Position numbers and translations under genes: made by a program. Under the pieces are notes generated by a model. It did not search any database. It was given only the letters and a program-made list of their open reading frames with translations, and was not told the DNA's origin. Shown in pieces: positions 1 through 6,967 of a stretch of DNA of 7,822 nucleotides (within the stretch, counting starts at the first letter, position 1; each line of letters opens with the position of its first letter). The stretch lies in assembly GCA_964444625.1 (NCBI GenBank), contig CAYUHZ010000041.1, positions 1 to 7,822 of the forward strand, in the 5' to 3' direction. Source of the stretch: CAYUHZ01 sp964444625. Its GTDB lineage: Bacteria; Patescibacteriota; Patescibacteriia; Patescibacteriales; GWC2-42-12.

Positions 1-801
1 AATAAAAAGATAATCGACGCAGTAAGGATTTATCCCGGTGGTTTTGATGCCGGAGTGTTGAAATTCGCGATTTCAGCGATTATTATCGCAGCGCCGGTTT
101 ATTTTATTTTGACCTGGCTGATCAACAAAAATTTACTGAACGGCAATCTCGGCAAAGACTCGCAGGTGAGGAAGGGGATGACCTATTTTATCCTCTTTAT
201 TTCTTCGGTGGTAATGATCGGCTGGTTCATTGCCGTGATTTATAATTTTCTTGATGGTGAATTAACCGCCAAATTTGTTTTAAAGGCCGTAACAGCGATT
301 ATTATCGCCGCGACAGTTTTTTCTTTTTATTTTTATGACATTAAAAGGGAAAACGTGAAGGATGCCAAGAACATTATCATCAAATCATATTACTTTGGGT
401 CAATTGCGGTTGTTTTTGCCGCGTTGGTTGCCGGTCTTTTCTTCGTTGATTCTCCCAGGCTGACCCGCGATCGCAAAGAAGATCTGGCCACCATGGACAG
501 GTTTTCTCGCATTGAATCCGCTATCGCTCAGTATTATAGCGAAAAGCAGAAATTGCCAGATAGCCTTGACGAGCTGATTGAAGGCGTCGGCATGGTAAGC
601 AAGCAGGACCTGGTTAATCCGGTCAGCCATGAAGAAATCGGGTATAAGATTATTAACAAAGAATTCTACGAGTTGTGCGCCACCTTCAAAACATCAAACA
701 AAGAAGATTATCGGATTGATTATTATCAGTCAAAATGGAAGCATGATGCCGGCTATAAATGCCTTGGCCAGAAAGTGGAAAGTTATGGCAAGTTTATGTA
801 A
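1..801 (+). CDS. DUF5671-like membrane protein with pilin-like C-terminal tail (5' end outside window)
   Basis: Partial gene. The frame is open from base 1, so the GTG at 55 is probably not the true start: 18 codons upstream of it (ending PGGFDAG) read in frame and the N-terminus lies outside the window. Counting from the GTG codon, four hydrophobic segments are visible near residues 4-22, 42-64, 75-94 and 112-131. A polar region of about 115 residues follows, with RFSRIESAIAQYY (149-161), LPDSLDELI (167-175), YELCATF (205-211) and a WKHDAGYKC ending (228-236). The membrane part fits DUF5671, a family of unknown function that I recall as common in Patescibacteria. The tail resembles the globular part of GspG-type pseudopilins; this is inference from pattern only. 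C208 and C236 could form a disulfide if the tail is outside the membrane. Stop TAA at 799, followed 19 bases later by a terminator. No biochemical function can be given. Confidence 0.75.
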   Translation, partial: NKKIIDAVRIYPGGFDAGVLKFAISAIIIAAPVYFILTWLINKNLLNGNLGKDSQVRKGMTYFILFISSVVMIGWFIAVIYNFLDGELTAKFVLKAVTAIIIAATVFSFYFYDIKRENVKDAKNIIIKSYYFGSIAVVFAALVAGLFFVDSPRLTRDRKEDLATMDRFSRIESAIAQYYSEKQKLPDSLDELIEGVGMVSKQDLVNPVSHEEIGYKIINKEFYELCATFKTSNKEDYRIDYYQSKWKHDAGYKCLGQKVESYGKFM

Positions 802-820
802 GAGATAGCGATTTAAGTTA

Positions 821-857
821 AAACAAAAAGATTGGCATCAAGCCAATCTTTTTGTTT
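821..857. terminator. Bidirectional rho-independent terminator
   Basis: Perfect 16-bp inverted repeat (arms 821-836 and 842-857) around a 5-base loop. The base of the stem is A/T only and the top is ATTGGC/GCCAAT. On the plus strand the GC-bearing top is followed by a T-rich run, and the symmetry gives the same on the minus strand. It lies between two convergent genes, the membrane protein ending at 801 and the lipoprotein ending at 891, so it can serve both. Confidence 0.9.
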
Positions 858-890
858 TTAGAATTTTCAACTATTGAACTATTCAGCCAA

Positions 891-1937
891 TTATTCTACT
901 AAAGTAGCATTTTTCATCTGATCGGCTGAGAAGGCAACTCCGAGCTTATCGGCCGCTTTCTTGTTCAAGAAAATGGCGCCCTCTTTATTCTCTGAAATCG
1001 CGATATCAGAAGCTGCGGTTCCGCTTAAGATTTTGATCGCGGCGTCAGCTGCCCAACGGCCTTGTTCTGAAGCGACTTTGGCGTATGAAATCAAAGCATA
1101 AGGAGCCATGAAGTCATAGATTGTTCCGGTTGGGATGGCGATATTTTCAACGTGGAAGGCCTTGGCTTCCTCTGCGTTCCAATCCGCAATACCGGAATTG
1201 TTATCAACAATCAACATATCAACTTCTTTCTGCATGTCAATATAGGCCTGTTTCCATTCAGCCCAGGTTTTTACATATCTTACTGTCATCGGCAGGTTGA
1301 ATTTCTTGGTGATATTAGATACTTCTTTGCGAGGAGTTTCTTGGTCGTAGCTCAAGAAGCCAAGGCGGTCGCCTTTGGCGTAAGCCCGCATTTGTTGCAT
1401 TAATTGAGGTATGGAAGCGACTTCCAGCATGCCAGTGACGTTTTTGCCAAAATTATATATCGAAGCGTCCCAGTTCAAACCGCAGAAAACAAAAGGGATG
1501 TTTGAATCCTTGTAATAAGGCACCCAGACATAAGCCGAAGTGTTATCATCGCCACCGATAACTACATCTGGTTTGTACTCATCAATAATTTGCTTGGCAG
1601 TTAAAGCGGCCTGCTGTTTGAATTTCTCCGATGGATTGCGCTTGGTGTCCAAGCTGATTACCTTGTGTTCAATTCCGGCGGCAGCCAGGGTTTCTTTAAC
1701 TCCTTTGGTAATGCCGTCGCTCCAGGCATATCCTTCATGATAGGCGTCGATGTAAAGCACTTTTTTACCGGCAAAACTTGGCTTGGCGCTGTCGCCAGCT
1801 GGGGTTTGTTCGGTTGTCGCTCCTGGCTGGTTAGTCGCTTTTGGACCGCAGCCTGATAACGTGACGGACAACACTAGACCCAACAAGGCTACGAATAGCA
1901 TGGTCTTTTGAGTCGCAGTCGTTTTTTTGTGTCGCAT
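891..1937 (-). CDS. Orphan ABC-type substrate-binding lipoprotein (ABC_sub_bind family)
   Basis: 348 residues. A lipoprotein signal peptide is clear: basic start (RHKK), hydrophobic core 13-27 and lipobox LSGC with the lipidated Cys at 30. A Thr/Pro/Ala-rich linker of about 25 residues follows. The mature part has the hallmarks of the ABC_sub_bind family (PF04392, two-lobed periplasmic-binding fold): YHEGYAWSDGI (66-76), LDTKRNP (96-102), GGDDNTS (128-134) and FVFCGLNWDAS (149-159), with a usual C-terminal end (AADAAIKILSG, 296-306). It should sit outside the cytoplasmic membrane and bind a small ligand; the ligand cannot be told from sequence. No permease or ATPase gene adjoins it, so it is either a free receptor or uses a transporter encoded elsewhere. 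I recall the closest-looking proteins from Proteobacteria, so acquisition by transfer is possible. No clear Shine-Dalgarno precedes the ATG; the start is chosen because it gives a complete signal peptide. Met13 would lose the basic region. Confidence 0.88.
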   Translation of the reverse strand: MRHKKTTATQKTMLFVALLGLVLSVTLSGCGPKATNQPGATTEQTPAGDSAKPSFAGKKVLYIDAYHEGYAWSDGITKGVKETLAAAGIEHKVISLDTKRNPSEKFKQQAALTAKQIIDEYKPDVVIGGDDNTSAYVWVPYYKDSNIPFVFCGLNWDASIYNFGKNVTGMLEVASIPQLMQQMRAYAKGDRLGFLSYDQETPRKEVSNITKKFNLPMTVRYVKTWAEWKQAYIDMQKEVDMLIVDNNSGIADWNAEEAKAFHVENIAIPTGTIYDFMAPYALISYAKVASEQGRWAADAAIKILSGTAASDIAISENKEGAIFLNKKAADKLGVAFSADQMKNATLVE

Positions 1938-2031
1938 AAGTTTGGGCTTGCTATTGGAATCTAATTTAGGGTGATTCGCAATATTAAGCAGGTTTAATTA
2001 TTGGTTGTTATTAGATCGAAAGAGCTTATTT

Positions 2032-2055
2032 AAATTAATAATTTTTTATTAATTT
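2032..2055. repeat. All-A/T 10-bp inverted repeat in divergent spacer
   Basis: Arms 2032-2041 and 2046-2055 (aaattaataa / ttattaattt) are perfect around TTTT. The spacer 1938-2189 is strongly AT-rich, so such palindromes arise easily. It could be an operator or an easily melted site for the divergent lipoprotein and rodA promoters, but nothing proves a function. Confidence 0.4.
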
Positions 2056-2075
2056 TGCAGCCAATTTTATCAGCC

Positions 2076-2084
2076 TGTGGATAA
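2076..2084 (-). promoter_or_regulatory. Exact DnaA-box consensus (TTATCCACA on minus strand)
   Basis: TGTGGATAA on the plus strand is the exact complement of the bacterial DnaA box TTATCCACA. It also overlaps a small inverted repeat TTTATC (2066-2071) / GATAAA (2080-2085), so a different repressor site is possible. Only one box is visible and no dnaA or dnaN gene is near, so an origin is not supported. Confidence 0.35.
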
Positions 2085-2134
2085 AGTTAATACTATTATT
2101 ATAACAAAAAAAATGATAAAAAGGAATGGGTTTT

Positions 2135-2163
2135 TTGCCTTTGTCTAATTATTGCCCTATAAT
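2135..2163 (+). promoter_or_regulatory. Sigma70-type promoter for the rodA operon
   Basis: -35 TTGCCT (2135-2140; 4 of 6 consensus), 17-base spacer, -10 TATAAT (2158-2163; perfect). The expected transcription start is near 2170, giving an untranslated leader of only about 20 bases before the rodA ATG at 2190. It should drive rodA, the DUF3048 gene and the pseudopilin gene, as no other promoter is evident between them. Confidence 0.75.
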
Positions 2164-2189
2164 TAATAAGTAACAATAAACATGATTCA

Positions 2190-3296
2190 ATGCTTCAAGG
2201 AATCGCTATTTATCTGAAAAATTTGGACTGGGTTCTCTTTTTATCAGTGTTATTGCTGGTTTGTTTTGGCTTGGTTGAGCTGTATAGCATTGCTTTGGGC
2301 CAGGGCGGAGCAGACTTGCTGAATTTTCAAAAACAACTTTTGTTTATTTTTTTGGGCTTGTTGCTTCTTTTTTTCTTTGCTTTCATTGATTACCATAATT
2401 TGCGCAGCTACGGAAACTATATTTATCTTTTTGGAATCGTTGCTTTGCTGTCAGTGCTATTTTTTGGACAAACAATCAGGGGCACCAGGGGCTGGTTCAG
2501 CTTGGGCGGTTTCAATATTCAACCGGTAGAATTTATCAAGATAATTTTAGTGCTTTTTTTAGCTCGTTATTTTTCTTCAGCATCTTTGAAAATCAATCCG
2601 CTTAAGCATTTATTCATTACCGGCGCCGGCTGCTTGCTGTTTGTTGGTTTGGTGATTTTGCAACCGGACTTCGGCTCTTCAATGATTTTACTTGCGATTT
2701 GGCTGGCGATGCTTTTTATCGCCGGTTTCAACAAAAAATATTTGCTGGTTATTTTTTTAATTCTATCGTTGATTTTCAGTTTTGCCTGGGGGTTTGTTTT
2801 CAAAGACTATCAGAAGCAACGGATCATCACTTTTCTCAATCCCGGTTTCAATCCATTAAGCCAAGGCTACAATATCGCCCAGGCGATTATCGCTGTAGGA
2901 GCCGGCGGCCTAGCCGGCAGAGGTTTGGGCTTTGGCTCGCAATCGCAATTGAAGTTTTTGCCAGAAGCCCAAACTGATTTTATTTTTGCCGTCATCGCCG
3001 AAGAATTGGGTTTTCTGGGGGTTTGTTTGATTATGCTTTTTTTCGGAATATTCATTTATCGCTCCCTGCTGATCGTCAAAAGAACCAATAATGATTTTGG
3101 GGCATATTTTATTTTAGGCAGTTTAAGCTTGATTTTTGTTGAGTTGTTTATCAATATTGGCATGAACTTGGGCATGTTGCCGGTGATCGGCATAGCCTTG
3201 CCTTTCGTCAGCTATGGCGGCAGTTCTTTGCTTGCCAACTTTATTTTAGTGGGCATTATCCAAAGCATCGCCATCAGGTCAAAATTAAACTACTAA
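2190..3296 (+). CDS. rodA: SEDS-family peptidoglycan polymerase RodA
   Basis: 368 residues, nearly all membrane-spanning, usual length for the family. SEDS proteins polymerise lipid II into glycan strands together with a class B penicillin-binding protein; RodA serves side-wall growth. Family motifs in order: DW near the N-terminus (13-14), RGTRGWF (97-103), QPVE with Glu114, ILQPDFGSS (156-164), the long extracellular loop with YQKQRI, FLNP and GYNIAQAIIAVGAGG (207-240), then QSQLKFLPEAQTDFIFA (251-267) and PFVSYGGSSLL (338-348). Asp263 in QTDFIFA matches the Asp known to be essential in RodA. The loop wording (YNIAQ, QSQLKFLPE) favours RodA over FtsW, and the common QPSE reads QPVE. First gene of a plus-strand operon; its stop is 9 bases from the next ATG. 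No Shine-Dalgarno precedes the ATG at 2190; an ATG at 2182 is out of frame and ends early. The partner penicillin-binding protein is not in the window. Confidence 0.92.
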   Translation: MLQGIAIYLKNLDWVLFLSVLLLVCFGLVELYSIALGQGGADLLNFQKQLLFIFLGLLLLFFFAFIDYHNLRSYGNYIYLFGIVALLSVLFFGQTIRGTRGWFSLGGFNIQPVEFIKIILVLFLARYFSSASLKINPLKHLFITGAGCLLFVGLVILQPDFGSSMILLAIWLAMLFIAGFNKKYLLVIFLILSLIFSFAWGFVFKDYQKQRIITFLNPGFNPLSQGYNIAQAIIAVGAGGLAGRGLGFGSQSQLKFLPEAQTDFIFAVIAEELGFLGVCLIMLFFGIFIYRSLLIVKRTNNDFGAYFILGSLSLIFVELFINIGMNLGMLPVIGIALPFVSYGGSSLLANFILVGIIQSIAIRSKLNY

Positions 3297-3305
3297 ATTT
3301 TTACT

Positions 3306-4424
3306 ATGTCCAAAAAGAACAAGGCAGAGAGCGAGAGCCAGCCAACCGCTCCAACCGAGGAAAATGAGGGAGTTCAAGAATTGCCAAAAATATTTTGGCT
3401 CAATGTTTTATTGGGCTTAATTTTTTTCAGCTGTTTGCTCTGGGCTTTGTCTTATTATTTTCAAATTTTTAGACCAGAAGATTCGATCCAGCTTGAGCCG
3501 ATCGATAGCCAAGCGCCGCTCGTTCATTCCTCGTCTACGATGGTTTCTCGGTTGATTGACGGAAAATTAGTTGAACCGGGAAATGAGAATAATCAGTTGA
3601 TAGCCGTTATCATTGAGAATCATCCCGATGCGCGCCCGCCAGCTGGGCTGTCTCAGGCCCATTTGGTTTATGAGGCGGAGTCCGAAGGCAAGATTACCAG
3701 ATTTCTGGCGGTTTTTTCTTTGGCGGAAAAGATAGAAAAAATAGGTCCGATCAGGAGCGCGCGCCCTTATTTTGCGGATTGGGCTGGCGAGACAGATGCC
3801 TTGTTGGCGCATTGCGGAGGCAGTCCGGAGGCCTTGGTAAAAATCAAGCAGGAGAAAATTTTTAATTTGAATGAATTTTATAACGGGCAATATTTTTGGC
3901 GTGATAAAGCGTTGCCGGCTCCTCATAATATTTTTACTTCATCACAGAAATTGGCGGATTTTTTACAAAAAAATGAACGTCTATCTCCCGATTTTGCTAG
4001 CTGGAAATACAAAGATGAGTTAGAAGAAGAAAAACGTCCCGAGACAAGCCGGATAGATATAGTTTACAGCCGGCCCGATTTTGTGGTAAAATGGGAATAT
4101 AATAAAATCAGCAATTCTTTCCTGAGATTTCAGTCTGAAGAAGCTCATACTGACAATCTCGGCAAGCAAATAACCGCTAAGAATGTCGTCTTAGCCTATA
4201 TGGCGAGCACTGTTTTGGACAAAGAGTTGCGCCTTAAATATAAAAATATTGGATCAGGCCAAGCCGTAGTTTGCCTTGATGGAACTTGCCGGCAGGCTGT
4301 TTGGCGCAAAAATTCAAGCAGGCAAAGGATGTTTTTTGAGGATAGCAACGGGCAAGAGATAGCCTTGAACCGAGGAACTGCTTGGATTGAAATCGTTCAA
4401 CCATCCCAGAAGATAACCTATTAA
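3306..4424 (+). CDS. DUF3048 domain (YerB-like) membrane-anchored protein
   Basis: 372 residues. A charged, Glu-rich cytoplasmic N-terminus (1-28) is followed by one membrane segment (about 30-52), so the remainder should lie outside the membrane. Firmicutes YerB relatives are lipoproteins; here a transmembrane anchor replaces the lipobox. DUF3048 signatures are plain: IENHPDARPPAGLSQA (103-118), ITRFLAVF (130-137), IGPIRSARPYFADWA (146-160), HCGGSPEAL (169-177), PAPHNIFTS (204-212) and, near the end, NRGTAWIEIV (355-364). The family's biochemical activity is unknown to me. Placement right behind rodA suggests an envelope role, which is inference. The start follows the rodA stop by 9 bases and has no Shine-Dalgarno; translational coupling is likely. 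The pseudopilin gene follows after 25 bases. The fold assignment is confident; the function is not. Confidence 0.88.
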   Translation: MSKKNKAESESQPTAPTEENEGVQELPKIFWLNVLLGLIFFSCLLWALSYYFQIFRPEDSIQLEPIDSQAPLVHSSSTMVSRLIDGKLVEPGNENNQLIAVIIENHPDARPPAGLSQAHLVYEAESEGKITRFLAVFSLAEKIEKIGPIRSARPYFADWAGETDALLAHCGGSPEALVKIKQEKIFNLNEFYNGQYFWRDKALPAPHNIFTSSQKLADFLQKNERLSPDFASWKYKDELEEEKRPETSRIDIVYSRPDFVVKWEYNKISNSFLRFQSEEAHTDNLGKQITAKNVVLAYMASTVLDKELRLKYKNIGSGQAVVCLDGTCRQAVWRKNSSRQRMFFEDSNGQEIALNRGTAWIEIVQPSQKITY

Positions 4425-4449
4425 CATAATTTGCTTAATTTTAAACTAT

Positions 4450-4896
4450 ATGACCCATTTTTCCAAGAATTTTTTTAAAAAACTATCCCCCGGTTTTACC
4501 TTGGTTGAATTGTTGATAGTAATCGCCATTATCGGTTTATTGTTAACCATTGCGGTTACCAGCTTGATCAGAGTAAGAGCGCAAGGCAGAGATGCCACAC
4601 GAGCAACGAACGTTCAGACTTTGTTAAAAGGCTTGTTGTTATTTCAAGATACGGTTGGCTTATTTCCAATACAGGCAACCGATCAATGCCTTCATAACGG
4701 TTCAAGCGTCGGTCTCGCGCTAATCAATAATAGAGTGATGGAAAGAATACCGCTTGATCCTCTAAACACAAATGTCAATAATACGCCTTGTTTCCAATAT
4801 GCTTCAGCCGACGGCAGGGCTTTTACTATCAAATATACTCTAGAAACAAACTCCCAAGCAGGCACTCCAGGCGCCAAGGCTCTTTCTTATCCGTAA
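4450..4896 (+). CDS. Type IV pilin-like (pseudopilin) precursor
   Basis: 148 residues. A textbook prepilin leader: a short basic start (KNFFKKLSPG), cleavage expected between Gly15 and Phe16, then FTLVELLIVIAIIGLLL with the required Glu at mature position 5. The hydrophobic helix continues to about residue 40, followed by RDATRATNVQTLLKGLLLFQD, the usual amphipathic pilin helix. Cys80 and Cys114 may form the C-terminal disulfide. After cleavage by a prepilin peptidase (not in the window) it would assemble into a type IV pilus or pseudopilus, systems tied in Patescibacteria to DNA uptake or surface attachment. Last gene of the rodA operon, with no assembly ATPase or platform gene nearby, so it may be a minor pilin. 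No Shine-Dalgarno. The C-terminal domain is short and poorly conserved, so its subtype is uncertain; GspG-like is the best guess. Confidence 0.88.
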   Translation: MTHFSKNFFKKLSPGFTLVELLIVIAIIGLLLTIAVTSLIRVRAQGRDATRATNVQTLLKGLLLFQDTVGLFPIQATDQCLHNGSSVGLALINNRVMERIPLDPLNTNVNNTPCFQYASADGRAFTIKYTLETNSQAGTPGAKALSYP

Positions 4897-4910
4897 ATTT
4901 ACTATCTTAT

Positions 4911-4949
4911 ATAGCAAAAACCGCTCCTATTTAGGGCGGCTTTTGCTAT
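4911..4949. terminator. Bidirectional rho-independent terminator
   Basis: Arms 4911-4926 and 4934-4949 pair over 16 positions with one A·C mismatch and one G·T wobble, around a 7-base loop. The GC-rich top (CCGCTC / GGGCGG) is followed by TTTT on the plus strand and by TTTTT on the minus strand. It lies between the convergent pseudopilin and prmC genes and can end both operons. Confidence 0.88.
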
Positions 4950-4957
4950 GGAGTGTT

Positions 4958-5872
4958 TTATTTGCAGTAAATCTTTATCAGCCTTTTTTTGCCCGCAAGA
5001 TCTTTAAAAATCAGGCAGTTGCTATCTGGTAAATTGCTTTTTATTAAGCTGATAAATTTTTTATATTGGCTGGTGTCAATTTCACAAAAAATATTTAGCG
5101 GTCTATGATAGCGGCGTTTTAGTTCTTTGATTTGTTTGAGTAAAACGCGATAATATCTCAACCCATCAGTGCCGGCTACCAGGGCTAGGCTCGGTTCGTG
5201 TTTGATGGAGGGGGAGTTTTTTATTTGCTCCGGAGTGAGGTAGGGGAGATTGCAGAGGATGACCAATGACGAATGGCTAATGGCGAATTTATTATTTTTT
5301 AAAATAGGCGCAAGAAGATTGCCTTGGGTGAATTTAATATTTTTGTCAACACCATTGAGTTTTGCGTTTTTTCTGGCTATAACCAAGGCTTTTTGGGAAA
5401 TGTCTATTCCGATCATTTTTAATTCCCGATTCTTGAATCTTGATTCCAAAAGTTTTGCCAAACTAATTATAATGCACCCGCTGCCGGTTCCAAGATCAAT
5501 GACCGTCAAACGTCTTGTGTCGGGCGTAATAAGATCCAGTGTTTTTTCTACCATCAGCTCTGTTTCCGGGCGGGGGATCAGCACCCCTTTATTAACCGCA
5601 AAATCAAAGCCATAGAATTCTTGGTGTCCGGTTAAATAAGCCAAGGGCAGGTTTTTGCATCTTTTTGCGACCAGCAACTGATAATTTTTGGTTTCCGTCG
5701 CTGTTAGTTTTTTTTCCGGATGCGCCAAGAGATATTCCCTTGGTTTTTTGCTGGCGGCGGATAATAAAAACTCCGCTTCCAAGTGCGGATTTTTTATGCC
5801 TTTGTTGTTAATTCTTTCTATGGCATATTTTAATAATTTTTTGATGGTCATTTTGTGTCGATGAAAATGCAA
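4958..5872 (-). CDS. prmC: Release factor glutamine N5-methyltransferase PrmC (HemK)
   Basis: Uses S-adenosylmethionine to methylate the Gln of the GGQ motif in release factors, which speeds peptide release. An N-terminal helical domain carries PLAYLTGHQEFYG (76-88) and VLIPRPETE (97-105). The Rossmann methyltransferase domain has IDLGTGSGC (125-133), IGIDIS (154-159), the catalytic motif as NLPY (208-211, usually NPPY) and EPSLALVAGTDGL (226-238), ending DLAGKKRLI (291-299). The longest frame is given; Met8 (base 5851) fits the family N-terminus better, and neither start has a Shine-Dalgarno. Residues 195-204 are encoded by a heptanucleotide repeat and the stretch before NLPY is about six residues longer than in E. 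coli PrmC, as I recall that sequence. The Asp often found after Phe196 is absent. Lies 60 bases behind prfA, whose product is its substrate. Stop TAA, then a terminator. Confidence 0.92.
   Translation of the reverse strand: MHFHRHKMTIKKLLKYAIERINNKGIKNPHLEAEFLLSAASKKPREYLLAHPEKKLTATETKNYQLLVAKRCKNLPLAYLTGHQEFYGFDFAVNKGVLIPRPETELMVEKTLDLITPDTRRLTVIDLGTGSGCIIISLAKLLESRFKNRELKMIGIDISQKALVIARKNAKLNGVDKNIKFTQGNLLAPILKNNKFAISHSSLVILCNLPYLTPEQIKNSPSIKHEPSLALVAGTDGLRYYRVLLKQIKELKRRYHRPLNIFCEIDTSQYKKFISLIKSNLPDSNCLIFKDLAGKKRLIKIYCK
5261..5288 (-). repeat. Four-unit heptanucleotide repeat inside prmC
   Basis: On the minus strand the units are ATTCGCC, ATTAGCC, ATTCGTC and ATTGGTC, consensus ATTNGYC, with no gaps. 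They encode PrmC residues 195-204 (KFAISHSSLV), just before the catalytic NLPY motif. Such degenerate 7-base tandem repeats are usually intergenic elements; here the reading frame is kept. Confidence 0.75.
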
Positions 5873-5932
5873 AAATCAGAAGGTAAAATCAAGAAAGAAT
5901 AATTCGCCGTGAAGCGATGCTGATTGTTGTAT

Positions 5933-6967
5933 TTAAATTTTAGATTTTTTCAACGCTTCTATAATGTCTCCGAAACCACCTTCCATGATCCGCGCGATGC
6001 CGTGCCAGTTTTGATTGATGCGGTGGTCAGTTACTCGGTCTTGGGGGAAGTTGTAGGTGCGTATTTTTTCGCTCCGATCGCCGGAGCCGATCTGCTGTTT
6101 TCGTTCGGTCGCTTCTTTTTGCCGTTTTTCTTCTTCGGCGCGCGCCAACAACCTGGAACGAAGAATCCGCATGGCTTTTTCTTTGTTCTGATGCTGTGAT
6201 TTTTGGTCCTGGCAGGTAACCACCGTGTTGGTAGGCAGATGAATGATTCGGATGGCCGAATAGGTCGTGTTGACGCTTTGCCCTCCTGGTCCGGAGGAGC
6301 AAAAAGCGTCAATTCTGATGTCTTGGGGCTTGAGTTCTACGTCCATTTCTTCCGCTTCAGGCATCACCGCCACGGTGACGGCCGAGGTATGGATCCGGCC
6401 GGTTTTTTCCGTTTCCGGCACGCGCTGGACGCGATGGATGCCGCCCTCGTATTTCAAATCGCCGTAAACGCCCTTGCCGGTGATTTCCAAGGTGGCTTCC
6501 TTGAAGCCGCCGATGCCGATGCGGCTGGAATCAAGCAGATTTATTTTCCAGCCTTTTTTTTCCGCGTAGCGCGAGTAAGCGCGGAATAATTCCGCGGTGA
6601 ACAGGGCTGACTCGTCTCCGCCGGCGCCGGCCCTGATTTCCATGATAATATTTTTTTTGTCCCTGGGGTCTGCCGGGTGAAGCTCGTTTTCTATCTCCTG
6701 GCGCAGTTGTTCCTCTTTTGTTATCAGATGGTTAAGTTCGGTTTCGGCCAATTTTTTCAGATCTTTGTCTGTTTCGGTTTTTACCATTTCTTGGTTTTGC
6801 GCTATTTCCGAGGTGATTTTTTCCCATTGGGAAATCAGGCCGATCAATTCTTTGAGTTCGGCGCGCTGTTGGGAGGCTTTTTTCAGTTTTTCCTGGTCGC
6901 TGGAAATGTTTGGATCTGCCAGATCTTTTTCCAGTTGATTGAATTTTTCCTTAATTTCTTGGTACAT
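5933..6967 (-). CDS. prfA: Peptide chain release factor 1
   Basis: 344 residues, slightly shorter than E. coli RF1 (360). Ends translation at UAA and UAG. An N-terminal coiled helical domain (1-95) is followed by IRAGAGGDESALF (111-123), the stop-codon recognition region VQRVPETEKTGRIHTSA (180-196) with the RF1 tripeptide in the form PET (184-186), and the catalytic SSGPGGQSVNTT (224-235) with GGQ at 228-230. Gln230 is the expected PrmC target. The RF2 tripeptide SPF is absent, so this is RF1. A basic stretch (RAEEEKRQKEATERKQQ, 276-292) and the YNFPQDRVTDHR block (305-316) complete the family pattern. The ATG at 6967 gives the normal N-terminus; only a weak AGG about a dozen bases upstream resembles a Shine-Dalgarno. 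Encoded between rpmE and prmC, an arrangement also seen in other bacteria. RF1 suits the window, whose stops are TAA with one TAG. Confidence 0.96.
   Translation of the reverse strand: MYQEIKEKFNQLEKDLADPNISSDQEKLKKASQQRAELKELIGLISQWEKITSEIAQNQEMVKTETDKDLKKLAETELNHLITKEEQLRQEIENELHPADPRDKKNIIMEIRAGAGGDESALFTAELFRAYSRYAEKKGWKINLLDSSRIGIGGFKEATLEITGKGVYGDLKYEGGIHRVQRVPETEKTGRIHTSAVTVAVMPEAEEMDVELKPQDIRIDAFCSSGPGGQSVNTTYSAIRIIHLPTNTVVTCQDQKSQHQNKEKAMRILRSRLLARAEEEKRQKEATERKQQIGSGDRSEKIRTYNFPQDRVTDHRINQNWHGIARIMEGGFGDIIEALKKSKI

Noticed and set aside
1152..1856. Plus-strand frames opposite the lipoprotein gene
   Set aside because: Shadows of a gene with a complete signal peptide and family motifs.
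1938..2060. Promoter for the lipoprotein gene, for example TTGGCT with TATTAA 18 bases on (minus strand)
   Set aside because: Matches are weak and the region is so AT-rich that several equally poor pairs exist.
1938..2189. Replication origin in the AT-rich spacer with a DnaA box
   Set aside because: Only one box is present and there is no dnaA, dnaN or other origin-linked gene in the window.
2182..2214. Alternative ATG eight bases before the rodA start
   Set aside because: It is out of frame with rodA and reaches a stop after eleven codons.
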